NCBI GenBank assembly: GCA_964571765.1
Contig: CAZNDH010000009.1
Span: 1-64,000 of the forward strand
Length of the DNA stretch: 64,000 nt
Reading direction: 5' to 3'
Source of the DNA: ZC4RG35 sp964571765
GTDB lineage: Bacteria; Actinomycetota; Acidimicrobiia; Spongiisociales; ZC4RG35
Part shown: piece after piece, positions 16,726 through 25,148 of the stretch
Layout of the letters: each line of letters starts with the position of its first letter
Numbering within the stretch: position 1 is the stretch's first letter
The notes under the pieces: model-generated
Told to the model about the DNA's origin: nothing
What the model saw: the letters and a program-made list of their open reading frames with translations, nothing else
Databases searched by the model: none
Translations under genes and position numbers: made by a program

Positions 16726-17904
16726 TTACCCCGGTGAGGTGACCTCGGCGATCACCCGGTCGAGGAGCCGGGAGGCGACGTCCTCCTTGGTCAGCATCGG
16801 CCAGGGGTCGGTGCTCCCCGTCGGATCGATGACGACCACCCGGTTGGTGTCCGTGCCAAAACCCGAGCCTGGCTCGGTGACGTCGTTGTACACCATGAGG
16901 TCGACGCCCTTGCGGACCGCCTTGGCCACCGCGCGATCGACGTCTCCGGTCTCGGCGGCGAACCCGACCACGAATGGACGGGCCTCTCGGGCAACCACCG
17001 CGGCCAGGATGTCGGGATTGGGTGTCACCGGGATGGCTTCGAGACCCTCCTCCCGGGAGATCTTGGTCTCACCAGGGTCCTGGGGCCGGAAGTCGGCTAC
17101 CGCCGCCGTCATGAAGGCGATTTCGGCTGGGGTGCCTTCCACCGCCTCGAGCATCTCCACGGCGGTCTCCACCGCCACCACCTTGACCGCGGGATGAACC
17201 GGGGCGTCGGAGGTGGTGATCAAGGTGACCTGGTGGCCCCGACGGGCTGCCTCGTTGGCGATGGCATGACCCATCTTGCCGCTGGATCGGTTGCCCAGGA
17301 ACCTAACCGGGTCGACCGGCTCACGGGTGCCCCCGGCAGTGACCAGAAACCGGTAGGTGGGGCCGTGAGGGGTGAGGATCGACTCGATTGCCTCGAGGAT
17401 CGCCTCCGGTTCGGCCACCCTCCCCATCCCTATGTCGCCGCCGGCCAGGGGGCCTGTCTCCGGACCGACCCGGTGATACCCGAACCCGGCCAAGGTCTCC
17501 ACGTTACGACGGGTGGCGGGATGCTCCCACATCTCGGTGTGCATCGCCGGGGCAAACAAGACCGGGGAGGTGGTTGCCATGATGCTCGCCGAGACCAGGT
17601 CGTCGGAGATGCCGGCGGCCACCTTGCCGATGATCGAGGAAGTGGCCGGCGCTACCACCATCAGGTCACACCAGCGGGCGCCCTCGGTGTGGGGGGAGAC
17701 CGACGGCCCGCCGAAGAGCGAGGTGTAGGGTGGCTCGCCGGTGATAGCGGCGAAGGTCTGCGCCCCGACGAACTCCTGCGCCGATTCGGTGAGCATCACC
17801 CTGACCGAGGCTCCGGCCTCGACCAGTCTTCGGGCGAGGATCGCCGACTTGTAGGCGGCGACACCCCCGGTGACGGCAAGCAGGACGCGCTTGCCGGTGA
17901 GCAT
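16726..17904 (-). CDS. coaBC: Bifunctional phosphopantothenoylcysteine decarboxylase/synthase
   Basis: Coenzyme A synthesis, 392 aa. Residues 1-180 are the FMN decarboxylase CoaC (LLAVTGGVAAYKSA, catalytic His72 region, APATSSIIGK). Residues 185-392 are the CTP-dependent ligase CoaB (VTAGGTREPVDPVRFLGNRSSG). The decarboxylase motif PxMNxxMW reads PAMHTEMW (119-126), and the usual Cys of the clamp (ACGxxGxGR) is Gly155. I recall the mycobacterial enzyme having the same changes, so I take them as an actinobacterial trait. It starts 3 nt after rpoZ. Confidence 0.95.
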   Translation of the reverse strand: MLTGKRVLLAVTGGVAAYKSAILARRLVEAGASVRVMLTESAQEFVGAQTFAAITGEPPYTSLFGGPSVSPHTEGARWCDLMVVAPATSSIIGKVAAGISDDLVSASIMATTSPVLFAPAMHTEMWEHPATRRNVETLAGFGYHRVGPETGPLAGGDIGMGRVAEPEAILEAIESILTPHGPTYRFLVTAGGTREPVDPVRFLGNRSSGKMGHAIANEAARRGHQVTLITTSDAPVHPAVKVVAVETAVEMLEAVEGTPAEIAFMTAAVADFRPQDPGETKISREEGLEAIPVTPNPDILAAVVAREARPFVVGFAAETGDVDRAVAKAVRKGVDLMVYNDVTEPGSGFGTDTNRVVVIDPTGSTDPWPMLTKEDVASRLLDRVIAEVTSPG

Positions 17905-17907
17905 CGT

Positions 17908-18129
17908 CTATTCCTCGACGGTCTCGACCGCCACCTTGCCCTCGGCGATCTCTTCCATGGCGATGGTGAGCGGCTTTCGGGAGAGGGAGTGGACCTGGGG
18001 TGGGACGAACTCGCCATACCCCACGCCGAGCTGGTGAAAGTAGCTGTTTATCTGACGGGCCCGGCGGGCGGCGACAACCACGGTGGCGAACCGATTGCCG
18101 ATCTGATCGATGACGTCTTCGAGCTTCAT
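17908..18129 (-). CDS. rpoZ: RNA polymerase omega subunit
   Basis: 73 aa. Omega helps assemble beta-prime into RNA polymerase. Signature region: DVIDQIGNRFATVVVAARRARQINSY, then KPLTIAMEEIAEGKV. It lies 54 bp after the CMP-kinase-like gene and 3 bp before coaBC, the standard rpoZ-coaBC order. Confidence 0.93.
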   Translation of the reverse strand: MKLEDVIDQIGNRFATVVVAARRARQINSYFHQLGVGYGEFVPPQVHSLSRKPLTIAMEEIAEGKVAVETVEE

Positions 18130-18183
18130 TGGGCTTCCTGGGTGTTCGGGGACCTTCAGGGTACCCGAAGCTGGCGCCCTGGA

Positions 18184-18720
18184 CTAGACGCCGGAGCCCG
18201 CCACTGCCCCGAGGATTTGCTCAACCACCTGGTCGGGTGTCAGATCGGAAGTGTCGATCACCAGGTCGTAGTGTTCGTGGTCGAGGTAGTCGAGCCCGTA
18301 GTACTCGAGATAGCGCTCCTGCTCGGACCTGGTCCGTTCCTCTATGGCCCTGGTGGTTGCCTTCAGGTCGACATTCTCCCGCTCACCGCCCCTTCGCGCC
18401 CCGTAGACCCTGGTGGCGGCCACCTCCGGACGTACCTCGAGGAACACCTTGTAAGACTGGGGCACGAAGTGCCAGCCGAGCCGGGCGTCCATGACGAACC
18501 GCTCGCCCGAGGCGGCGAGTTGAGCCGACCTGGCGTCGATCTCGTGATCTATTGCTTCGTCGACCAGGGCAGAACGCGACAACTCGAGGATGGTGACATC
18601 CCGCTCTTCGGCCATCCGCCTCATGAAGTCGCCGGCGGAGACATGACGCCACCCGAGTGCCTCGGCCACCCCCTTGGCGACCACACTCTTGCCCGAGCCG
18701 GGTCGGCCGGAGACGGTGAT
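18184..18720 (-). CDS. Cytidylate kinase-like P-loop NMP kinase (non-canonical start)
   Basis: Likely nucleoside monophosphate kinase, 178 aa, closest in pattern to the archaeal-type CMP kinase family: ITVSGRPGSGKS P-loop at 1-12, WRHVSAGDFMRRMAEE, ERFVMDARLGWHF, and an Arg-rich lid (RTRSEQERYLEYYGLDYLDHEHYDLVIDTS). No ATG, GTG or TTG exists in frame upstream of the P-loop. The first is a GTG at 18684, which would delete the P-loop. The best start is ATC at 18720, eight bases past the mihF stop, without a Shine-Dalgarno, so initiation by coupling to mihF is inferred. It occupies the position where gmk sits in related genomes; it is not gmk by sequence. Confidence 0.75.
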   Translation of the reverse strand: MTVSGRPGSGKSVVAKGVAEALGWRHVSAGDFMRRMAEERDVTILELSRSALVDEAIDHEIDARSAQLAASGERFVMDARLGWHFVPQSYKVFLEVRPEVAATRVYGARRGGERENVDLKATTRAIEERTRSEQERYLEYYGLDYLDHEHYDLVIDTSDLTPDQVVEQILGAVAGSGV

Positions 18721-18727
18721 GGTCGGT

Positions 18728-19042
18728 TCAGGAGAATTCGGCGAGGAGAGCCTCCTTCTGCTTCTCCCCGAGACCCCGGATTCTCCGGTTCTCGGCGATC
18801 CCCAGACTCTCCATGAGCCGCTTCGCCTTGATCTTGCCGGTGCCAGGCATGGCGGCGATCAGTGATTCGACCTTGAGCCCGGCGAGAAGGTCGTCCTGGT
18901 CCGCGCGGGCGAACAGCTCGGGCAACCTCATCGATCCCGTCTTGAGCAGCTCCTTGGTCTCTGCCCTGACCCGCCGTGCCTCGGCGGCCTTCTCCAGGGC
19001 GCGCTTGCGCTGTTCCTCGGTCAACTTTGGTGGCTGTGCCAT
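18728..19042 (-). CDS. mihF: Actinobacterial integration host factor (mIHF)
   Basis: Small basic nucleoid-associated protein (104 aa), the actinobacterial IHF. It binds DNA through a helix-two turn-helix fold, unlike the HU-type IHF of proteobacteria. The N-terminal half is a charged helix (LTEEQRKRALEKAAEARR). The C-terminal half holds the H2TH-like segment VESLIAAMPGTGKIKAKRLMESLGI. It sits after pyrF as in mycobacteria. A GGAG 4 nt before the ATG (GAGGAG further up) supports the start. Confidence 0.93.
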   Translation of the reverse strand: MAQPPKLTEEQRKRALEKAAEARRVRAETKELLKTGSMRLPELFARADQDDLLAGLKVESLIAAMPGTGKIKAKRLMESLGIAENRRIRGLGEKQKEALLAEFS

Positions 19043-19172
19043 GGGTCTCCGACTCCTCGACTTGCGACGCCCGCCACCGCGACCATAGCCAATGAAGGGC
19101 CGATCCTGGGTGAACCAGCGCCCCTTTTGCCACCCTCAGCGGTTCGAGGCCCGTATCTGAGAGTTCCGACCT

Positions 19173-19859
19173 TCACCCGGTCAGGGAAGCGGCCAGGATG
19201 GCCGCCGCTGCGATCGGGTCCTGGGCCGCGGTGATCGACCTGCCCACGACGAGGTAGTCGGCCCCCGCAGCCAGCGCCTCACCAGGAGTCGACACCCGTT
19301 TCTGATCGTGGGAGTCGTCGGACTCGAGTCGGATCCCGGGGGTGACCACGAGGAGCCCCCTGCCCACGACGCGGGGGATCTCTCGGGGCGAGCACACCAC
19401 CCCTTTGGCCCCTGCCTCCACAGCGAGGACTGCCATAGCCTCCACCTGAGTCCCCACCGTCCTCTCCACTCCCACTGCGGCCAGGTCGGCATCGTCGAGT
19501 GAGGTGAGCACGGTGACCACCAGCACCCCGGCACCTTCCCCCCTCTCCTGGGCGAGGGCGTCGACCGCGGCGGCCACCATTGCGGGGCCTCCCCCACCAT
19601 GCACGCTCACCCAGCGCGCCCCATGGCGGCCCAGTGCCCTGACCGCCCCGGCAACGGTGTTAGGGATGTCTGCCAGCTTGGCGTCGACGAACACGGGAAG
19701 GCCGAGCCCGGCGACCTCGGAGACCACCCCCGGCCCGGCCGACATGAGGAGCTCGAGACCCACCTTGAAACCCCCGACGTAAGACTTCAGCGATCGCGCC
19801 AGGGAAACCGCCCGTCCCCCGTCGGGTAGGTCGAGGGCGACGAGCACCGGATTCACCAT
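19173..19859 (-). CDS. pyrF: Orotidine 5'-phosphate decarboxylase
   Basis: Last step of UMP synthesis. 228 aa from the ATG at 19859 (MVNPVLVALDLPDGG), overlapping the pyrD end by 7 nt. This is the short bacterial PyrF subfamily with the catalytic stretch VFVDAKLADIPNTV (the Asp-Lys-Asp array), WVSVHGGGG, and a phosphate-binding VTPGIR and VVGRSIT near the end. Many Actinobacteria carry a longer PyrF type, so this is a difference to note. The following 130 bp before mihF holds no clear gene or terminator. Confidence 0.95.
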   Translation of the reverse strand: MVNPVLVALDLPDGGRAVSLARSLKSYVGGFKVGLELLMSAGPGVVSEVAGLGLPVFVDAKLADIPNTVAGAVRALGRHGARWVSVHGGGGPAMVAAAVDALAQERGEGAGVLVVTVLTSLDDADLAAVGVERTVGTQVEAMAVLAVEAGAKGVVCSPREIPRVVGRGLLVVTPGIRLESDDSHDQKRVSTPGEALAAGADYLVVGRSITAAQDPIAAAAILAASLTG

Positions 19860-20770
19860 GACCGGAGGTTCCCCACCAGGTCGCCAACCCGCTCGACTCC
19901 GAGACGATCCATGACCTCTTTCAGCTCCGTGGTTATCCGCCGACCACAGCCGGGGTCGGCGAGCAGGGCGGTCCCCATGGCCACCGCCGAGGCTCCGGCC
20001 ACCAGGTACTCGACCACGTCCTCCCCGGTAGCGACCCCCCCACAGCCGACGATGGGGGCCCCGGGCAGGGCCCGGGCCACCTCGTAGACGCAACGCAAGG
20101 CCACCGGTTTCGCTCCCGGCCCGCTATAGCCTCCCACCCCACCGGCGATCCGTGGCCTCATCGTCTGGATGTCGACGGCGAAGCCGAGGACGGTGTTGGT
20201 CAGCACCAGGAAGGCGGCTCCGGCTTCGAGACAGGTTGCAGCAACCGAAACCAGGTCGGGGGTGTTGGGTGACAGCTTGGCCCCCACTGCCAGTTCGGTG
20301 GCGGAGACCACCGCGGAGACCACCTCGGCGCTGCGGGCCGGATCGTAGGAGAACATCTCTCCATCGTCGAGGTTGGGGCACGAGAGGTTGACCTCGATGG
20401 CCCCGACCCCATTCGCCGAGAGGGCCTCGGCCACCAGGGCGAACCCGTCGGGATCACCGGCCACAGCCGAGCCCCAGACAGGCACACCCAACCCGGGGAG
20501 TCGCGGACCTACATGCTCCACCCAGGTGGCGATGCCGGGGTTCTGAATTCCGATCCCGTTGAGCATCCCCGTGGGGAGCGGAGCCAGCCGGGGAGCGGGG
20601 CGGCCCGGCCAGGGCTCGGGTGCCACCGACTTGGCCACCGCAGCGCCGAATACCGATACGTCGGCCACCTCGGCCCATTCCCACACCGAGCCCACCGTCC
20701 CCGACGCAGCCACCAGAGGGCTGCGGAGCACGAGGGGACCCAGTCGGGAGCTCAGGTGGTCCGATGCCAT
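19853..20770 (-). CDS. pyrD: Dihydroorotate dehydrogenase, class 1B-like
   Basis: FMN oxidoreductase, 305 aa from the ATG at 20770 (19 nt inside the carB end). Class 1 features: catalytic Cys131 in NLSCPN, LNGIGIQNPG, LSPNTPD, TNTVLGFAVDIQTMRP and GGYSGPGAKPVALR, which resemble class 1B (NAD-linked, PyrDB) rather than the membrane quinone class 2. No N-terminal membrane segment is present. Class 1B enzymes normally need the FAD/2Fe-2S partner PyrK, whose gene is usually adjacent but is absent from this operon. Confidence 0.9.
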   Translation of the reverse strand: MASDHLSSRLGPLVLRSPLVAASGTVGSVWEWAEVADVSVFGAAVAKSVAPEPWPGRPAPRLAPLPTGMLNGIGIQNPGIATWVEHVGPRLPGLGVPVWGSAVAGDPDGFALVAEALSANGVGAIEVNLSCPNLDDGEMFSYDPARSAEVVSAVVSATELAVGAKLSPNTPDLVSVAATCLEAGAAFLVLTNTVLGFAVDIQTMRPRIAGGVGGYSGPGAKPVALRCVYEVARALPGAPIVGCGGVATGEDVVEYLVAGASAVAMGTALLADPGCGRRITTELKEVMDRLGVERVGDLVGNLRSW

Positions 20771-23700
20771 TCCTGGAGGCTCCTGGGTCTGGCGATGGCT
20801 CCGGGGCCGGAGCGAAGACTCCGGGCAACCGCCAGGGCCCCCTGGATGGTGGTCACACACGGCACGGAGTGACTCCGGGCGGCCCGCCGGATCGCCGCGC
20901 CGTCGGAGCGGGAGCGCCCGCCCCGCGGGGTGTTGACCACCAGATGGATCTCGCCGTTCTCCAGTCGCTGGCCGATGTCCCCTTCTCCCTCACCGATCTT
21001 GAGGACCGGCTCGGCGGTCATGGCGTGATGCTCGAGGAAGCGTGCCGTTCCCTGGGTGGCCACCAGGTCGAAGCCCAGCATGGCGAAGGCCTGGGCGACG
21101 GCAAGCCCCATCGGCTTGTCCCTGTCGGCGAAGGAGAGGAACACCCTCCCCCGATCGGGGAGGACATGGCCGGCACCGAGCAGGGCCTTTCCGAAGGCTG
21201 TGCCCACGTCGGAGCCGATACCCATCACCTCCCCGGTGGACTTCATCTCCGGTCCTAGCACCGAGTCCTCCTCGGAGAAGTGGTTCCACGGCAGGACCGC
21301 CTCCTTGACCGCGACAAAGCCGCGGTCCCCCGGCTCGACCATCATGCCCTCGGCCCGGAGTTGTTCGATGCTGGCCCCCAACATGACCCGAGCCGCCATC
21401 CGCGCCAGTGGCAGCCCCTTGGCCTTGGCTATGAAAGGAACGGTGCGGCTCGCTCGAGGGTTGGCCTCGAGGACGAAGACCTCGCTCCCCTTTATGGCGA
21501 ACTGGATGTTGATCAGACCTCTGACCTGGAGGGAAACCGCCAGCTCCCCGGTGATCGCCTCGATCTCCTTGATGACGTCGTTGGGAATGGTCGGTGGAGG
21601 TGTGACGCACGCCGAGTCGCCGGAGTGGATTCCGGCCTCCTCGACGTGCTCCATGATCCCGGCGACCAGCAGCTCCTTACCGTCGTAGATGGCATCCACG
21701 TCGACCTCGATTGCCGACTCGAGGAACCGGTCGATGAGGATCGGGTTGGCGGTGAGCTCGGGATCGCCTTCGCCGTAGATCTCCCGCACATAGGCGGCAA
21801 GCTCCTCCAGGCTGTAGATCACCCGCATCCTCCTGCCACCGAGGACGAATGAAGGTCGGACCACCACCGGGAGCCCGATCTGGTCGACCACTTGCTCCGC
21901 TTCCGCTGCCGATGTCGCCACTCCTGCGGGAGGCTGCTTGATCCCAAGGTTGCGGCAGATCTCGGCGAACTGCTCCCGGTCCTCGGCCAAGGCGATCGAC
22001 GCCGGAGTGGTTCCGGCGATTCGCACTCCCTCCCTCTCCAACTCCTCGGCGAGGTTGAGCGGGGTCTGACCACCGAGCTGCACCACCACGGCCTCCGGCT
22101 GTTCGACGTCGATCACCGCCAGGACGTCCTCGATGGTGAGCGGCTCGAAGTAGAGGCGATCGGATGTGTCGTAGTCGGTGGATACCGTCTCCGGGTTGCA
22201 ATTGATCATCACCGTTTCGAACCCGGCATCCCGGAGGGCATAGCTGGCGTGGACACAGCAGTAGTCGAACTCGATCCCCTGACCGATTCGGTTGGGACCC
22301 GACCCGAGCACCACCACCCGGGGTCGTTCGGCGGGGCGGTCCTCGCTCTCCTCTTCGAAGGTGCCGTACATGTAGGGAGTAGAGGCCTCGAACTCGGCGG
22401 CACAGGTGTCCACGGTCTTGAAGGTGGTCACCACACCTTCGGCGAGCCGGCGTCGACGAACCTCGGCAGCGGTGATCCCCCAGAGGTGGGCTATCTGCGG
22501 GTCGGAGAAACCGCTCCGCTTGGCTGTGGCCAGCATCGCCGTCCCCCGATCACGCTCGAGGAGCTCGCGCACTTCGGTGATCGCTGCCATCTGATCGACG
22601 AACCAGGGGTCGACCATGCTGAGACGGGCCACCTCCTCGACGGCCCACCCCCGACGTAACGCCTCCCCCATGGCCATCACTCTCTCGGGGTGGGGGGTGG
22701 ACACCATGTCGACCAGGTCATCATCTCCGACGGCGATCAGGTGGGCCTCAGCCGGATCGGCGTTGAGCCCGGCGCGCCCGTTCTCCAGGCTGCGCAGCGC
22801 CTTCTGCAGAGCCTCGGGGAAGGTCCGTCCGATTGCCATCGCCTCTCCGACGCTCCGCATCGAAGTCCCCAGCGTGGTTGAGGCTGAAGGAAACTTGGCG
22901 AAGTCGAATCGAGGAACCTTGACCACCACGTAGTCGAGTGCCGGCTCGAAGGAGGCCGGGGTGGCACCGGTGATGTCGTTGGCGATCTCGTCGAGTGTGT
23001 AGCCCACGGCGAGCAGGGCGGCGATCTTGGCGATGGGAAAACCGGTCGCCTTGGAGGCCAGGGCTGACGAGCGTGAGACCCTGGGGTTCATCTCGATGAC
23101 CAATCGGCGCCCGGTGACCGGATCGACGGCGAACTGGACGTTGGAGCCGCCGGTGGCCACTCCGATCGCTTCGAGCACCTCGATGCCGTCGTCCCGCATC
23201 TCCTGGTACTCACGATCAGACAGGGTCTGGATCGGGGCCACGGTGATCGAGTCCCCGGTGTGGACCCCCATCGGGTCGAAGTTCTCGATGGAGCACACGA
23301 TGACCGCGTTGCCCGCCCGGTCGCGCATCACCTCCAGCTCGAATTCCTTCCACCCGAGAACCGACTCCTCGACCAGGATCTCCCCCACCGGTGAGGTGGC
23401 CAGACCATGTCGGGCCACCTCGAGGAACTCCTCCCCGTCGCCGGCGATGCCGGTCCCGCCACCACCGAGGATGAAGGAGGGACGCACCATGACCGGGAAC
23501 CCGATGTCCCCGGCGATCCGAACCGCCTCAGGCATGGAGCGTGCATAGCCCGCCCGTGGCACCTCGAGGCCGATCGACTCCATGGTCTCCTTGAACTTCC
23601 CTCGGTCCTCGGCGCGTTCGATGGCAGCGAGGCTGGCCCCGATCATCTCCACCCCGTAGCGCTCCAGGACACCACGGCGTGCCAGGGTGGTGGCCACGTT

Positions 23701-23988
23701 GAGGGCCGTTTGGCCTCCCAGAGTGGGGAGGAGGGCGTCGGGCCGCTCCCGGGCGATGATCTCGGTGACTACCTCGGGGGTGATCGGTTCGATGTAGGTG
23801 GCGTCGGCGAACTCGGGATCGGTCATGATCGTCGCCGGGTTGGAGTTGACCAGCACCACCCGGTAGCCCTTGCTCCGTAGGACCTTGGCGGCCTGGGTTC
23901 CCGAGTAGTCGAACTCACACGCTTGGCCAATGACAATGGGGCCTGAGCCGATGAGCAGAATGGATCGGATGTCGTCGCGGCCTGGCAT
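20752..23988 (-). CDS. carB: Carbamoyl-phosphate synthase large subunit
   Basis: 1078 aa, full length. Two homologous ATP-grasp halves (about 1-400 carboxyphosphate, 550-930 carbamoyl phosphate) are separated by an oligomerisation region, and a C-terminal MGS-like allosteric domain (about 935-1078) follows. First half begins LLIGSGPIVIGQACEFDYSG; second begins VVLGSGPNRIGQGIEFDYCC. It makes carbamoyl phosphate for pyrimidines and arginine together with CarA. The ATG shares a base with the carA stop (TGATG). Confidence 0.98.
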   Translation of the reverse strand: MPGRDDIRSILLIGSGPIVIGQACEFDYSGTQAAKVLRSKGYRVVLVNSNPATIMTDPEFADATYIEPITPEVVTEIIARERPDALLPTLGGQTALNVATTLARRGVLERYGVEMIGASLAAIERAEDRGKFKETMESIGLEVPRAGYARSMPEAVRIAGDIGFPVMVRPSFILGGGGTGIAGDGEEFLEVARHGLATSPVGEILVEESVLGWKEFELEVMRDRAGNAVIVCSIENFDPMGVHTGDSITVAPIQTLSDREYQEMRDDGIEVLEAIGVATGGSNVQFAVDPVTGRRLVIEMNPRVSRSSALASKATGFPIAKIAALLAVGYTLDEIANDITGATPASFEPALDYVVVKVPRFDFAKFPSASTTLGTSMRSVGEAMAIGRTFPEALQKALRSLENGRAGLNADPAEAHLIAVGDDDLVDMVSTPHPERVMAMGEALRRGWAVEEVARLSMVDPWFVDQMAAITEVRELLERDRGTAMLATAKRSGFSDPQIAHLWGITAAEVRRRRLAEGVVTTFKTVDTCAAEFEASTPYMYGTFEEESEDRPAERPRVVVLGSGPNRIGQGIEFDYCCVHASYALRDAGFETVMINCNPETVSTDYDTSDRLYFEPLTIEDVLAVIDVEQPEAVVVQLGGQTPLNLAEELEREGVRIAGTTPASIALAEDREQFAEICRNLGIKQPPAGVATSAAEAEQVVDQIGLPVVVRPSFVLGGRRMRVIYSLEELAAYVREIYGEGDPELTANPILIDRFLESAIEVDVDAIYDGKELLVAGIMEHVEEAGIHSGDSACVTPPPTIPNDVIKEIEAITGELAVSLQVRGLINIQFAIKGSEVFVLEANPRASRTVPFIAKAKGLPLARMAARVMLGASIEQLRAEGMMVEPGDRGFVAVKEAVLPWNHFSEEDSVLGPEMKSTGEVMGIGSDVGTAFGKALLGAGHVLPDRGRVFLSFADRDKPMGLAVAQAFAMLGFDLVATQGTARFLEHHAMTAEPVLKIGEGEGDIGQRLENGEIHLVVNTPRGGRSRSDGAAIRRAARSHSVPCVTTIQGALAVARSLRSGPGAIARPRSLQEWHRTT

Positions 23989-25148
23989 CAGTCCTCCTCC
24001 TCGATCAGCCGGACGAAACGGTCGAACAGACCTCGGGCGTCGCTGGGCCCGGGTGCGGCCTCGGGGTGGTACTGGACCGAGAAGGCGTTGGACTCAGGGA
24101 GGACCATCCCCTCCAGCGTCCCGTCGTTGAGGTTTTGGTGGGTCGCTCGCAGGGGGCCGTAGACGGTCTCCACCATTCCCGGGAGCAGATCCGGCCCCAC
24201 CAGCCCCTCACCCGGCTTGGGTCGGGCGCCCCCCGCCATCGCCCACAGGTCGACGGCGAAGCCGTGGTTCTGTGAGGTGATCTCGACCTTTCCGTCGTCG
24301 AGGCGGCGCACCGGGTGGTTGCCCCCATGATGGCCGAAGGGGAGCTTGAAGGTGGTAGCGCCCACTGCCAGCCCCAGCACCTGATGGCCCAGACAGATCC
24401 CGAACACCGGCACCTTCCCCAGCAGCTCTCGCAGGGTTTGCGTCGGGCCGATCAGGGGCTCGGGGTCGCCGGGACCGTTGGAAACGAACACCCCGCTAGG
24501 GCGGCGCATCAGGATCTCGGCGGCACCGGTGTCCGCGGGGACCACCTCGACGTCATAGCCTCGGGAGGTCAGGTTGGTCAGGATGTCGGTCTTGATTCCC
24601 AGGTCGACAGCCACCACCAGGCCCCGGCGCTCATGACCGGTGCTCACCCGGTAGGCCTGGGCTGTGCTCACCCCCGAGGCCAGGTCACGTCCCTCCATGG
24701 AGGGGGCCCGAGCCGCCATGACCTCGAGCTCGGCCTGGTCGACGTCGTTGCCCATGGCCACCGGCATCGCCCCCCGGTCACGGATGTGGCGGGTGAGTCG
24801 CCGGGTGTCCACCTCGGTCAGGGCAACCACGCCGTGATCGATCAGGTAGTCGGTGAGGCTTCCCTCGGCCCGCCAGTTGGAGTGGCGGCGGGCCATCGCC
24901 CTGGTGACGAAGCCTTCCACCGCCGGCCGGCGCGACTGGGCGTCGAGCCGGCTCACCCCGTAGTTGCCGATGTGAGCCGAGGTCATCACCACCACCTGAC
25001 CGGCGTAGGAGGGGTCGGTCAGCACCTCCTGATAGCCGGTCATCGCCGTGTTGAACACTGCTTCGCCGGTGGTCACCCCGTCGGCGCCGGCGGACACCCC
25101 ACGGAACACCGCCCCGTCCGCGGTCACAAGGAGCGCCTGGCCGCTCAT
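23988..25148 (-). CDS. carA: Carbamoyl-phosphate synthase small subunit
   Basis: Glutaminase subunit, 386 aa. The N-terminal CarA-specific domain (1-150; TGYQEVLTDPSYAGQVV) precedes a class I glutamine amidotransferase domain (about 190-380) with the nucleophile in VFGICLGHQVLGLA and the catalytic His-Glu in QYHPEAAPGP. The ATG at 25148 overlaps the pyrC stop (ATGA). Confidence 0.97.
   Translation of the reverse strand: MSGQALLVTADGAVFRGVSAGADGVTTGEAVFNTAMTGYQEVLTDPSYAGQVVVMTSAHIGNYGVSRLDAQSRRPAVEGFVTRAMARRHSNWRAEGSLTDYLIDHGVVALTEVDTRRLTRHIRDRGAMPVAMGNDVDQAELEVMAARAPSMEGRDLASGVSTAQAYRVSTGHERRGLVVAVDLGIKTDILTNLTSRGYDVEVVPADTGAAEILMRRPSGVFVSNGPGDPEPLIGPTQTLRELLGKVPVFGICLGHQVLGLAVGATTFKLPFGHHGGNHPVRRLDDGKVEITSQNHGFAVDLWAMAGGARPKPGEGLVGPDLLPGMVETVYGPLRATHQNLNDGTLEGMVLPESNAFSVQYHPEAAPGPSDARGLFDRFVRLIEEED

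Noticed and set aside
16726..17904. CoaBC lacking the usual Cys and Asn of the decarboxylase motifs
   Set aside because: As I recall, mycobacterial CoaBC has the same PAMHTEMW and Cys-less clamp; likely clade-wide and functional.
17194..18816. Long plus-strand open frame (540 codons) opposite coaBC, rpoZ and the kinase gene
   Set aside because: Shadow of conserved minus-strand genes; composition rich in Gly, His and Arg with no domain pattern.
18621..19133. Minus-strand frame overlapping mihF and the kinase gene with a standard start
   Set aside because: It is out of frame with both recognisable proteins and reads as low-complexity Arg/Gly/Pro; not an alternative start for the kinase.
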